DNA from: Funneliformis mosseae
Taxonomy: Eukaryota; Glomeromycota; Glomeromycetes; Glomerales; Glomeraceae
NCBI GenBank assembly: GCA_910592005.1
Contig: CAJVPP010000163.1
Coordinates: forward strand, 1-42,999
DNA length: 42,999 nt
Direction: 5' to 3'
Position 1 is the stretch's first letter. Each line of letters starts with the position of its first letter. Positions 1 to 11,210 of the stretch are shown piece by piece. Made by a program: the position numbers and the translations under genes. The notes under the pieces were generated by a model. That model was not told the DNA's origin and searched no databases. It worked only from the letters and a program-made list of their open reading frames with translations.

Positions 1-957
1 AAAAAAAAAAAAAAATTTAAAAATTCAAAAAAAAAATTTTTTTTTTAATAAAAATTTGAAAATAAAAATTTAAAATTTTTGAAAGAAAAATTGTTCCGTT
101 TTTTTAATAGAGTAGTTTTATATTCTTTTTTTTTTGCATTGTTTATTTCTTCAAACATATTACAAAGGCTTTTTTTTGCATTCTATTTATAAGAAGAGTA
201 CATGCATCGTTTATATTAAAATAGCTTAGGTCATCATGATTTTGGAAGAATAAGTTTCCCTTAAATGTGTCTATTCTTGGTTTATTATTTGACACCTTTT
301 ATTACCCATTTCTATACATGGCAAATTTATTAAATTTAACATTCTCAATCTCCGTCAAAAATATTAACACAAAGTGTAAAAATATCCTCGGTTCAATATC
401 TATCGTAGTCGGTTACACGGACTAAATAGATTAACGTCGTGCATCCAACTGATATTTAAAAATCCTATTTTGATCATATTGTGTTCAATTCAGAAATCAT
501 TTATATAAATATTAAACAATTTTAAGAAGACAAAAACGCGAATTTTAATTTAATTTTAATTATTAATTTTTAACGTACGATACCATGAATCACGGTAATC
601 ATGAATTCCCTAAATCCGACCATGATTTTAAGCATTTCAGGTTAGGGGTAATTGTTGGTATATAAAGAACCCAAAAATAAAAAAAAGTTTTTTTATATAT
701 AGATTTTTTCTTGCCGAAGTAATCCCGACAAAACCGCTTCGAAGGCAAATCATAATCACCTTTAAAGTAAATCACAATAGTTTACCTTATCAAAAAAAAA
801 AAATCAACCTAACGAATATCGTAAAGTTTATTCCGACAACTGATTGATTATTCGCAAATCTGCATGATGATATATGGTCGCTTTCAGATAAAAGATATTT
901 TTTATTATATGTATGAAATGTTATAATTTTTTTTCTGATGAGTATGATTATTTTTTG

Positions 958-1014
<57 letters not shown>

Positions 1015-1254
1015 AAAAAAACGAGAAAATAAAAAAAAAGGGGCAACCACTTTATTGTAGAATCAGAATCAAGAAGTCGTGTTACATGAAAATCTCTCAT
1101 GAAGGTTTCATTGTGTAAATGAACTAGGATGCTAAGATTCATGTGATTCACGTGACTACAATCATTATGTTAATTTCGGCCAGAATTAAGAATCTTTGTG
1201 TTCATCCATGTAAAAATATTTTACATTTTATTATTTAATTTTTCTCGAATTCAA
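1..1254. other. intergenic, A/T homopolymer-rich
   Basis: No coding region is convincing here. The stretch opens with A and T runs and holds a very long A tract (44 A at 958-1001, one G, then 19 A to 1021). Frames read as runs of Phe or Lys through this tract are homopolymer artefacts. The last few hundred bases are presumably the promoter of the gene starting at 1255, but I see no clear core promoter element. Confidence 0.6.
958..1021. repeat. long poly(A) tract
   Basis: There are 44 consecutive A, then G, then 19 A. This is the longest homopolymer in the window. It could be a real slippage-prone tract, the tail of an old retroposed sequence, or a spot where assembly length is unreliable. 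No reverse-transcribed gene sequence is recognisable next to it. Confidence 0.9.
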
Positions 1255-2866
1255 ATGACAAAGTCTGATAATGCTCAAGGAACTTCTGCTGTTCGGTAAA
1301 ACAAGCTTTATTTTTTTTTATTTCATCTTAGAATATCGAAACCCTCTAATAATTTTGATTTTTAGATTACAGATAGATACTCCGAAACTTGAACAATATC
1401 TGTCAACAAAGGTTTCAAAGTTCAAAATTCCGTTGGAAGTTCGACAATTTAAATTTGGACAAAGTAATCCGACATATCTATTAATCGACGCCAAGTAAGT
1501 TCTTGCGCAACTCCCCCATTTTTTAAAGGTTTATTATACATATTTACATTTTTTTCTTGTTAATTTAGTAAAACACGATATGTCCTTCGAAAGAAACCAC
1601 CGGGCGCATTACTCTCAAGTACCGCCCACGCAGTTGAACGAGAATTTCGTGTCTTGGATGCATTAGGCAAAAATACTGACGTTCCAGTTCCTAAAGTTTA
1701 TCACTTGTGTGAAGATAATTCAATTTTGGGTACCCCTTTCTACGTAAGTAAATCTTTTTTAAATTAGAATCATTAGGAATATATCAAATACATGTTAGAA
1801 TCTGAATGACTGGCCTTTTCTAGGTAATGGAATATTTAGAGGGAAGAATTTTTGAAGATATTCTATTGTTATCACTTTCACCAGAAGATCGACATAAATG
1901 GTATCTTATAATTCATATCGATCTTGCCACCTTTACTTATTAAAACAAAAGAAAGGATCTTGACACTTGCAAATTTTTTAGCTGGTATGCAGTTATTGAT
2001 ACATTGGCCAAGCTTCATTCGGTTGATTATAAAGCAATCGGATTATCAGGTTATGGAAAATCTTCAGGATTTTATACACGTCAAATTCGTTCCTTGGTTA
2101 AAGTGTCAGCCGCTCAAGCTGCTGTTAAAGATGACAATGGGAACGAAGTCGGCTCGTTACCTAGACTTGATGAAATGATTAGTTGGTTTAAAAGGAATTT
2201 GGTTGATGACGAGGCCACCATTATACACGGAGATTTTAAGGTAACAATCAAAATCTTTCAATTTTATGATTTGAAATCGATAAACGGATGTTAACATCAG
2301 AGATTTATTTATATTCATTTAGCTAGATAATTTGATCTTTCATCCAACAGAACCGAGAGTCATTGGAATTTTGGATTGGGAATTATCAACGATCGGACAT
2401 CCTTTATCGGATTTAGCAAATTTATTAATGAGTTTCTATGTTAAGGATGGTTTTGAATTGCTCATAGGGTTGTTAGACAAGCCTGATTTACCTATTCCTT
2501 CGGCCGATGAATTGATCAAAACTTATTGTGCGAAAGTAGGAAGAAGTTATCCCATACCAAGATATAAATTTAGTATCGTATTCTCATTTTTTAGGGTAAG
2601 TTCATTTTTTTTAAAAAAAAAAAAAAATGATGCTCTTCTTGTCCCTTTGTTATCGATAAATTTATTAATATAAAATTTTTGAATTTGTTAAATTTGCGAA
2701 ATCACAGTTGGCTGTAATCACTCAAGGTATTGCAGCTAGAATTGCTAGGAATCAAGCTAGCTCTACCGAAGCTAAAAAATATGCAAGATTATTTAGACCT
2801 CTAACCCTTCGCGGTTTACAAATCATAGATGAATGTGGTGATTTATCATCAAAGAGTAAACTTTAA
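1255..2866 (+). CDS. APH/choline-kinase-fold phosphotransferase, ACAD10/11 N-terminal type
   Basis: Seven exons give 370 residues: 1255-1295, 1366-1494, 1569-1743, 1824-1900, 1982-2240, 2323-2595, 2708-2866, all with GT-AG borders. The protein is a stand-alone version of the kinase-like domain found at the N-terminus of animal ACAD10 and ACAD11, which takes part in 4-hydroxy-acid/acyl-CoA catabolism. The catalytic loop HGDFKLDN (H223, D225, N230) and the metal-binding ILDWE (D245) are intact. The family-typical FSFFR...ITQGI segment lies across the last intron. No acyl-CoA dehydrogenase domain follows, so the substrate is unknown; phosphorylation of a hydroxyacyl-type substrate is inferred from the family. 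The ATG at 1255 is preferred because it splices in phase into the conserved start of the domain. The gene converges on HIS1, with 56 bases between the stops. Confidence 0.88.
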
Positions 2867-2922
2867 GTATGATGAACGGAAACGCATTAAATAAAAAGGA
2901 TCCTTTTGTTCAAGTCATCTTC

Positions 2923-3998
2923 TCAAACTCTACAATTATCGATTTTCAATAACATTATATCTTTAGCGCCGATCTCCTCCAATTTATCCATAACTTCAGC
3001 AGCGTCATCCTTTCCAACCATACTTTGTACCTCAACCCAATTACTATTCTCCAAAGGACTGATCGTGGGAGCCTGACGACCTGGTGTAATTTTTGTCGCC
3101 TCTTTAAGATCATCTCTTGAAATATTATAATTTAGCAAAACGTACTTCTTTGCTGCTATCACACCTTTGATGCGAGAAGTTATTTTAGAGACTAGAGATG
3201 GGTTGGTAGGATTTTTATTTCGAATCAAAATGGCTTGTGTTTCGAGAACTGTCGAGATGGCTTTTAACCCCGCCACTTTCATTGTTTCTCCCGTTTCTAA
3301 AGAAATAAAGTTTGTTAAGCAAAGGGTTTGTGAAACATTTTTAAAAATGATTTTACAACTCACCAACTAAATCGACTATAAACAATTTGTAAGAAAAAAA
3401 AAATTAAAAAATATATATATATAAATAAATTTGAAGTTGGCAAAAATAAAATTACTTTAAATTACTTACTGATACCATCGGCCAATCCAAGCGCGCAAGC
3501 AGCTTCAACGCTACCACTAACGTATTCGATTTTAGTTTTTTTTCCATCAGCCTTTTCTTCATCGGTTAAATACTCTTGATCTAGTTCAGCAAAATATTTG
3601 GCGGCTAATACATCGAAGCTCGTTACAATTGTTTTACCAACCAATTCTTCGACATGATTTATACCACTCTTTATAGGTACTTGTACTTGTAATTTACAAC
3701 AACCGAAACCTAATTCCATGATTTGATCAACCTTATCGGTCACTTGACATTCTTCCACCATATCTTGTCCTGTTATGCCTAAATCAACATTTCCATCTCC
3801 AACGAATTTTGCTATGTCGGGCGCCGGAAGAAACACAAGTGCGATAGGTAAATTTTTTACTAATGCGATATCTAATCTATTATAACGATGAAAGTTTATA
3901 TCGGCCCCCTTGAGCAATGAAACACAATGTTCATGAAGTCGTCCTTTTTTTGGTATTGCGAATAACAAACGATCGGGAAGTTGATGGATTAAATCCAT
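2923..3998 (-). CDS. HIS1: ATP phosphoribosyltransferase
   Basis: This enzyme condenses ATP and PRPP in the first step of histidine biosynthesis. Three exons on the minus strand (3998-3470, 3375-3364, 3296-2923) give 304 residues, close to yeast His1. The N-terminal catalytic part carries FAIPKKGRL (about residues 12-20) and the PRPP-binding region GDGNVDLGITGQD. The C-terminal part is the HisG_C regulatory domain (TPGRQAPTISPL... to KIDNCRV). The middle exon is only 12 nt (TCGATTTAGTTG) and is needed to rebuild the conserved ADGIIDLVETGETMK segment. A T-run/A-run switch starts at the initiator ATG (3998-4014). In yeast the enzyme is feedback-inhibited by histidine; the regulatory domain seen here suggests the same. 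Confidence 0.95.
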
Positions 3999-4014
3999 TT
4001 TTTTTAAAAAAAAA

Positions 4015-4753
4015 GAAATTATTTAAAAAGAAAAAACCAAAAAAAAAAAGAAATAATTAAGGGAAAAAAAATTCCTTTATACGGGTAATGGTTGCACGAC
4101 AATGAAAATATTTGTGCCATCTAAGCCACGAGATATGCTACGCCAAATAATTTTTACCTTCCGCGCAAGAAGAAAGATATCTCCTCAACGTGTCTGAACT
4201 AAAATGTAATGAAACTAGCTTTCTTATAATTGACGTTACGATATTTTCCGTAATTATATTTTGAATCCTTTGAATCATTGAACCAAACAAAAAAATACAT
4301 TAAAAAATGGATTTATTTGATATGAAAAAGTCGAAACTCTTTGATGAAACTACATTTTTGTATTTAAAGCATCTATTTCTCCAAGTGATACCAAATTATC
4401 CGAAGATGATATTCGCTCCTTTTTGATGAAATCAGCATTAATAAATATTAGTAGTACGAATCGGTATCCTAAACCCCTTTATCATGGGAGTAGCAATTTG
4501 GATAAATTTAATACCTAGTCTAGTCTTACAACATACAACCTAGCAAACTTTCATACTTTCATATGAGGATGAAACAATAAGAAAATTCATTATGGATATC
4601 AGGTATCAGATCCTTATGAAATATATAAATCATAAATATTTGGAATGGTTTTATTATTAACTTCAAAGAAAGAAAGAATTTTTAAAAAAAAGAAAGAAAT
4701 AACTTTAATATTTTCCCGTACTACCTAAATTTTTCTCCTAACCCCTCGTAAAA
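4015..4753. other. intergenic between HIS1 and the GRAM-like gene
   Basis: This is a divergent promoter region for HIS1 (minus) and the gene at 4754 (plus). It contains a coding-looking stretch at about 4310-4520, listed separately, and nothing else I can name. Confidence 0.5.
4310..4518 (+). pseudogene. possible decayed coding fragment, unrecognised
   Basis: An ATG opens a frame (MDLFDMKKSKLFDE...). A second frame just downstream reads well as protein (SPSDTKLSEDDIRSFLMK...) and stops at 4516-4518. The two are out of register, so joining them needs either an intron I cannot see or a frameshift. A third short stretch near 4563 (YEDETIRKFIMDIR) also looks coding. No family is recognised. It may be a dead gene, an unannotated spliced gene, or chance. 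Confidence 0.2.
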
Positions 4754-5290
4754 ATGTACATTAATTCACTTGAGACGCGAATTCAAGCAAATGGAAAATT
4801 TCCAGTTCCATTGAAAGGCGAATCCTACTTTCACCACCATCAACCAGTAAAATTTCACGCGAAAATCGAAGGAACTCCTCTAATAATAACCTCAGAGGCT
4901 GGTGAAATATTTCTTACGGATAAACGAATCATATTCATTACAAGAAAGCCTTCTCCGATTAATGACTTTGAAAATTTTCAAATAATGTTGGAAGACATCA
5001 CTTCATCCATATTATTTCCTTCCAAGAAGGATACTTTTTCTGTGAACGTTACATTGAGAAGTGGTATTGAGATTATAATGTCATTTTCTTATGAGAAAGA
5101 CCATTTGGAAGATAAAAAAATTTTTGAGGCTTATTATGGGATGTTGGTAGCTCAGGCAAGTCAAGGGGATCAAAGTAATGATGATGATAAGGATCCTTTG
5201 TTACAATCCTCCGCTATATTTGAGCATTTGATTCTTAAATCAAACAGAGAGTCGATTCTTGAGTCTGATACGCGTCAAGAATTTCGATAG
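4754..5290 (+). CDS. GRAM/WBP2-like protein, paralogue 1
   Basis: A single exon of 178 residues. The core (about residues 30-135) has the PH-like GRAM pattern of WW-domain-binding protein 2: a GEIFLTDKRIIFI strand pair, then a polar helix-forming part ending in IFEAYYGMLVAQ. The tail (about residues 137-178) is acidic and Ser/Asp-rich with no domain. Metazoan WBP2 couples WW-domain proteins to transcription; no PPxY motif is visible here, so that role should not be assumed. Lipid binding by the GRAM fold is possible. The protein starts MYINSLETR, exactly as the paralogue encoded at 11211-11648 on the other strand. Confidence 0.7.
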   Translation: MYINSLETRIQANGKFPVPLKGESYFHHHQPVKFHAKIEGTPLIITSEAGEIFLTDKRIIFITRKPSPINDFENFQIMLEDITSSILFPSKKDTFSVNVTLRSGIEIIMSFSYEKDHLEDKKIFEAYYGMLVAQASQGDQSNDDDKDPLLQSSAIFEHLILKSNRESILESDTRQEFR

Positions 5291-6697
5291 AAATTTATTT
5301 AAATATCATCAAGGATTATGACATTTTTTTCTTTTCCTTGCTTATATTGTATGTTGTATTATAAAATACTTCTTTATCTGAAAAACATATTCATTATTTC
5401 GTTTCAATTGATTTTTAACTTTGGTCTCGTATTTTCAGTAGTACAAATAAAATTTCAAAAGTTAGTTATCTTTTGAACGAATAAACAATAGTAATTTAAA
5501 CTCTTTTTTTTAAAAAAAATTTTCATTACCAAACAATCATTGACACGATCTTGACTATTCATAATGCTTGTGCAACATATTAAGCAAACTTTTATACTTT
5601 TATACTTTTAATGAAAGAACTATTTAGAACATAAATTAGGATGTTCGCAATGTAAAAGGTTATAATTCTATAACCTACGTGGTTGAACAAATCGAAATGA
5701 AATGAAAAATCTGCGACTCGGGTAAGATAAGAAGAATCTTACGGTGAATGGATGAATGAATAAGAAGAATACGGGGACGTTCGCCATTAAAGTCATCATT
5801 AGAAAAAAAGGCAATTTTTTTTTTTTTAAAAAAAAACTCTTTGAAGATAACCAACCAATCAAATATGTTAAACCCTCTTTTAAATACTTACAATTCATAT
5901 GATCCGATTTTCAAAAGTAATTACAAGTAATCAGACCTATAAACCTTTAAAATACTACGCATTGTAAACCTTATTTAGAAGTGTTGTGCATTTGAAATAA
6001 AGTGACTTCTTGGCTTGCCTAATTTCATTTAGGACATGAAGACAAGATAGGTATATCGATGGTAAAGTTATTCTTGCCGCCATTGATGCGATGATGTTAC
6101 ATTTAGCATTTATAACCGTTAGAAGGAAAAGATACTAGTATTACAATAATAATTAGGCGTCGAATCAAAGTTTTTGAAAAAAAAAAAAAAAAATCCCACC
6201 CCTCACCTTCGCAAAACTAACCCAAGGACTTGAATCTATAAAGGACAATGAAATCCATATTTGAAATGTTTCGATATTCGAAATCATTTCGAAAATTTTT
6301 TTTTTATTCAAAAACTTTCGAATCTATGAAACTCAACTTGAATTTCAAACAGAAACCTAATCAGAACCCTCGTCTTCTTGTTTTAGCCAGAAAAAATTTA
6401 ATCTAAATTATAATTTAATCTAATATTGTGTATTTAAACGAAATTCGTCCAAATGAAAAGAAATTTTACTTTAAAAAAAAAAAATGACGACCTCAAAATT
6501 TTGTTTTAAATCAAGAGACGCGTCAAATATTTTTAATTAAATATACATATATTACATAATTAATTAATAAAAATCTAACGACATAAAAATATTTCTCTTC
6601 TATATTTAACGTTAATATACAAATTACCTTAAGAAAAAAAAAAAAAATTGGTTGTATTCAGATAGAACATAAAATTCTCCTACAGTTTCCCTTTGCT
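5291..6697. other. intergenic, tail-to-tail spacer
   Basis: This spacer lies between two convergent genes. It holds T-run-to-A-run switches at 5504-5519 and 5815-5836 and other poly(A/T) runs. The only long frame (minus, 5668-5898) runs through a homopolymer and has no recognisable content. I see no gene. Confidence 0.6.
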
Positions 6698-8523
6698 TTA
6701 TTTCTTTCTCAAACTACAAACTCCTTTGTGTGCTTTCCAGTCATTTTTCTGACATGTCTTATCACAATATCTTACAACTTTACAAGGACATTGCATCGTA
6801 GCAGATGGTTGTTCACAATAATCACATTTATTAGTAACACTTTCTTCTCCCTTACTCTTTGAATTGTTTGCAGTTGATTTATTATTAGATTTGTTACTAT
6901 TTCCCGCCGCATTTCCTTTCAAATATTCGGGATCCAATGTCATTATACGTGCATTATTAATCGGTGACATTTCTAACCTGGCCGTTTTTGATAATCCTAC
7001 CTTTGGAAGGTCTCTCAGTAAATCTTGTACCTATTAAAAAAAAACCCCCCTCGATTAATATTTAATGCCTATTGGAATATCGGAAGAAAAGAAATGAATA
7101 ATTTATTTACCGGTTTTTTGACATTTTCAACCTCGGCGATTTGTACCCATATCCCTTGTTCTTCTAATGTTTCGTAGTATTCATTCGCTTTTGTAGCAGC
7201 TTCCCGAAATAAGACAATGTCAAATTTACCGGGGTGCGCATCGCTGTCAGATCCAAATACAATACATGTGGCCACCTTATATAAAGAACGAGCCGCCATT
7301 GGTCGATTTATTTCTCCGTATTCAAAGCCAATCTGTGAAAACACTAGTTTGGCCTGTTTAAATTCTTTTAAATCTAACAACACGGTTGCAAGGATAAATT
7401 GATATCTATACATTCCCCCCAAAAAAGTTAGCCGATGGGAGGGAGAGGAAAAAATAAAAAATTTTCTTTTCTTTGGGAACACTTACTTTGGATGATAAAG
7501 TTGGTAAAATGGGAGGGGAAAATGAAGTTTTACTCTATCAGGTGAATCCGAACCTAACGAATCATGATCATCAGGAGGGATGTCAATTGGGAATGTTGGA
7601 TGGATCTTGCTACATTCCAAGATGTCTATAGCACATTGTGTTATGTTACGAACCGTCTCTGAGTTCGCATTTGGGGTTTGCACGAGAGTTTGGGCAAACC
7701 TAAAATAATACAATGATAACATTTCTAAACTCAGCAAGAAAGCCCACTTGGAAGAAGTTATGATCTTTGAATAAATTCTCGTTCTTGCATCCGAGGTCAA
7801 CACGGATTCCGAAACGAGACAAGGTATGGACCTATCTTCCGTTACCGATGGCACCGGAATCCCATTTAATGCTTGAATGGCAAATCCTTCAATAAAACCT
7901 GGCAAGTATAAACCCAACAATTTTCTCATACTTGCGATGTAAATGATACATCTTGTGAATAGAACGGTTTGCGCTTGATCTGGTACAAATTTTAACCAAA
8001 CAAATGAAGACATTATCGCGTGTTGAAAAGCGTCCAACGTCTTATCAAGGTGACTGGGATCCTCATGCTGCAATTGATTCCGCAATAACCCCAACATCAC
8101 GGTAAACTTCTTTTCCGAGTACACTCCAAGAAAAGAACCGGGCGTTGTAACGATTTTCACAATGTTTCTAACCTCTATTATGAAATCCTTTTGCTTAAAT
8201 AATTCGGGTATTAGGTCCCTTGCGGCCGATATATACGATCCCGACTCATTTATCACGAGTGCATTGAAAAAATATGTGAGTGTCTCGGTGCAAGCATCTT
8301 TATCTCTCTGAGTTGTGATGATTCTTCTGCCTTTATGATGTGAATTCCTATGATAAACTTTTAAACCTTCCAGCCAAAGTTCTCCTCCTTGGTAAACGCT
8401 CCACTCTGCTGAGCCATATTCCGGTTGATAACCACGTTTCGTCACACGCTTATATATTCGCAAAAATGGTTGTACCAAACGAATAGGTTTCTGATGTATT
8501 CCACGAATTTTACTTTGATTCAT
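6698..8523 (-). CDS. MYND-type zinc-finger protein
   Basis: Three exons (8523-7487, 7405-7111, 7030-6698) give 554 residues. The C-terminus holds a full MYND zinc finger with ligands C513, C516, C525, C527, C533, C537, H545 and C549 (CDYC...CPC...YCDKTCQ...H...C). MYND fingers normally bind proline-rich partners. The part before it (about 345-430, LDLKEFKQAKLVFSQIGFEYGE...) looks like helical TPR-type repeats. The large N-terminal half has no recognised domain and no SET domain, so this is not a clear SMYD methyltransferase. A low-complexity Asn/Ser/Lys linker (about 483-507) joins the helical part to the finger. Splicing restores phase at both junctions. The function beyond protein binding is unknown. 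Confidence 0.85.
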
Positions 8524-9166
8524 ATTGTTTTTATTCGTTGTAGCATTTTTTTAAAAAGAAAGAGAGTGTGAAGTTTCGGCACTCACAAGTCATCGTATTA
8601 AAAGGGAAAAACAATTGACATAGTCATTGCTATTATAATATAAAATAATAAAAATAAAAATAAACAAAAGAAAAAAAGAACAAGAAAAAAAGAAAAAAAT
8701 TTTGATTTAAATTAATTATTTTAAATTATATCTCAATATATCCGCCAATTACTTGATAATAATCCATTCATTTTTTTTTTACTTTTATTTTTATTTTTAT
8801 TTTATTTTATTTTTTTTTGATTTGGATGACAAAAAAAAAAAAAAATATTTTTTTAAATTTTTTTTTTTTCCTTTATTAGGCATACACTTAACATTCGTTG
8901 GTTCGAACTTTATTCGAGCAAATCAATTGGGTGAGATTAATATTCTTTATTGTTGCATCAGGACACAAATATAATTGAAAAAAAAAGATTGCATTATTAA
9001 ATTTTATTCTTTTATCCGAAGTGATACGTAAATCAAATGAGAAAATTTGTGGGGAATATAGAAAAAAATAAAATTTTTTTTTGTTTTTTTTGTTAGCTAC
9101 GGGAGCAAGATGGATAAAATTAAATTATCCAATTTCGAGTCTGCTTTTATCAACAATTGGATAAAT
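8524..9166. other. intergenic
   Basis: This region lies 3' of the PLDc_N gene at 9167 and upstream of the MYND gene. It is rich in A and T runs (for example near 8770-8870). A frame at 8881-8932 joins through an apparent intron to plus-strand sequence running to about 9270, but that sequence overlaps the third exon of the minus-strand PLDc_N gene, and I take it as a shadow. Confidence 0.5.
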
Positions 9167-9664
9167 TTAAACCGGTTGGTACGATACCGATCGTTGAGGA
9201 TTATGTTCATCACGCCTGGCAAAGAAGCTGTGAAAAAAGAAATAAAAAAAAAAAATTTAATCATGTTGTGTTAAATTACGGTAATAAGGAGGTATGCGCT
9301 TTCATGACCCAATGCGTCCTTCTAATTTTTTTTTTTTTTTTTTTGTCCCTTGAACACCTCACAAATATATTACACAAGTATAATAATAATATTATTATTA
9401 AACTGATACTTACTAATACCCAAGCAAACCAACGATTGGGAAGAAGAAAATAAGAGCGATCCACATGACCTTTCCTCCTGTGCTGCGGGTACTCTGGACA
9501 ACTTCAAAGATTGCCAAGAGATCGATAATAAGCTAAAAATTTTCGAATAAAATGATCATTAATTCAATATCTTTATGTTTTTGTCTCTCCTCTTATCTGA
9601 CTGACACACGTACTATAATGATACTTAGAACGCTCCCACCGTAGTTAAGTAATGTGTCAATCAT
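9167..9664 (-). CDS. small PLDc_N-type membrane protein A
   Basis: Three exons (9664-9614, 9532-9414, 9227-9167) give 76 residues. The central exon encodes the Phospholipase_D-nuclease N-terminal (PLDc_N) signature: a first membrane helix LLAIFEVVQS, a short positively charged TRSTGGK turn, then a Trp and a second helix (VMWIALIFFFPIVGLLGYYFF) followed by a basic ARR and a polar tail. In bacteria this two-helix unit precedes cardiolipin-synthase-type phospholipase D or stands alone; its function in fungi is not established. Donors gtacgt and gtaagt and a pyrimidine-rich acceptor at 9228 support the model. The neighbour at 10115-10525 is its paralogue, with a central exon of the same 119-nt length and the same phases. 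Confidence 0.8.
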
Positions 9665-10114
9665 GATTGGAATTTTCTTAAAATAAAAGGGTTTCGTTTC
9701 AAAAAAAGAAGAAAATTTTATTTACGGCACTAACCGGTAAAAGTCTTTTTTTGTCCTATTCTTATATAATTCAAATATATTGGCTGACGTAATGTTAATA
9801 GTATATCATACGAGATCTTTTATAATAGATTATCAAATCATTTGGTCCGACCACAGTCTAGTACAACTTTCTGGTTATACATCTTGTTTTCGAGACCCTT
9901 TGTCTCACATTTCGGATAAAGTTATATTGATCAAAAAAAAAGATAAGATTTTTTTTATTTTACAAATTAGTTTGAAACAATCAGTCTTTTATTTATTGAT
10001 TTGAACTATGATGAAACAATTTGAACACGAGATTTGGCGTTTTTACGCCATTAAATTAATCAAGTTAATGTCTAATGGTTTAAACACGTGACATTTCCGT
10101 TTGAAAACGGAGAA
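9665..10114. other. spacer between the two PLDc_N genes
   Basis: This 450-base spacer is presumably the promoter of the downstream PLDc_N gene A and the 3' region of gene B. The plus-strand frame at 9780-10004 has no recognisable content. I see no further feature. Confidence 0.5.
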
Positions 10115-10525
10115 TCAGGGTATACTTCGATAAAAATTGAGCCGCCTGTGCGCCCGTCGGTTGGACAAGAAACTAAATTACGAGAGAAAATCTTTCATGA
10201 ATTGATTAAATTTTTAGAGATGTGAAATAATGATTTTATCAAATGCTTACACATAGGCGAGTAAACCGAGGACGCCGAATAAGATAACCACAACAATCCA
10301 ACCAAATTTTCCCGAAGAATCACGATGGCTTTGAATGATTTCAATAATGGCAAATAATTGGAGGACCATCTACAAGGTGAAATAACGTCAAGAGTTTTCT
10401 TCAAACGATAAAGAATTTTTTCATGTAATAAAACAACATACGATGAGTAAAGTAGAAAGTATGATGATGTCATCTAGGCAATAGAAAAACCCGTAATCGA
10501 GGCAATGTGAATAGTGGCCAAACAT
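10115..10525 (-). CDS. small PLDc_N-type membrane protein B
   Basis: Three exons (10525-10442, 10369-10251, 10172-10115) give 86 residues. The PLDc_N pattern is clear: LQLFAIIEIIQSHRDSSGK, Trp, then a hydrophobic helix ending GLLAYVFLSNRR and a basic tail. The middle exon is 119 nt, and both introns have the same phases as in gene A, which shows tandem duplication. The N-terminus is longer than in A and includes LDDIIILSTLLI, the start of the first membrane helix. The ATG at 10525 is the first in frame after an upstream stop-rich stretch. It is probably an inner-membrane or ER protein with two membrane helices; no enzymatic residues are visible. Confidence 0.78.
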
Positions 10526-11210
10526 GATTAAAACTTTAGGAAGTCGTTCAGGAAAAAAAAAAAAAATAAATAAAAACAAAATGTCGATGGTTTATGGTAG
10601 ATTATATGATAAAATTATGTCCCATTGTTTCCTTATTCCAAAACTACCCATCTATCAGATCAACTGATTGTAAATTACCCTAAATGGTATTACTATCTAT
10701 TAGGCAATCGGCAGATCGGAAACATGTTCCGGTTTAGATTCACGGAGGAAGAGAAACGTAATTTTCCTATTCTGTGAATTGTTTGTTGGATTTTATCGCG
10801 TTTTTATTTCGTACATATCCGTTCTGTTTCTTAGATGAGATATCCCAATTTTAATTGTAATCGCGTGCAATTTCTTAACCTTGCTTAGGGTGGATACCAT
10901 GAAACAGGTGTCGTCAGTTTGACAGATTTGGAAAATAAACCAAATCATAAGGAAATAATGTGATGACATGAGCAATCAATTATTCAGAATAGTCCAACAG
11001 AAATTCAAGTCCAAAGTGATCGAAACAATTAAATCGTTAAATACGTCCATGATCAAAAAAATAAATAAAAATCTTTTTTTTTCTGATTTTAAGAATGTGT
11101 CGTTTCAAATTCACTCAAATATAAATCAAAGTTATAAATACATTCTAGTTTCATTGTTTCTTTATATAAGGTGGTTCATAATTACACAAATGCACCGACT
11201 GCAATTATTA
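10526..11210. other. intergenic
   Basis: There is an A run near 10551-10566. Frames on both strands (for example 10793-10975 minus, 10968-11246 plus) lack recognisable content. It serves as the 5' region of PLDc_N gene B and the 3' region of the second GRAM-like gene. Confidence 0.5.

Noticed and set aside
790..1151. Minus-strand poly-Phe frames
   Set aside because: They are translation of the long poly(A) tract.
9157..9453. Plus-strand frame MDKFKPVGTIPIVEDYV...
   Set aside because: It begins at TTG, runs into Lys and Phe homopolymers, and lies antisense to the third exon of PLDc_N gene A, which completes a recognisable protein with good splice signals.
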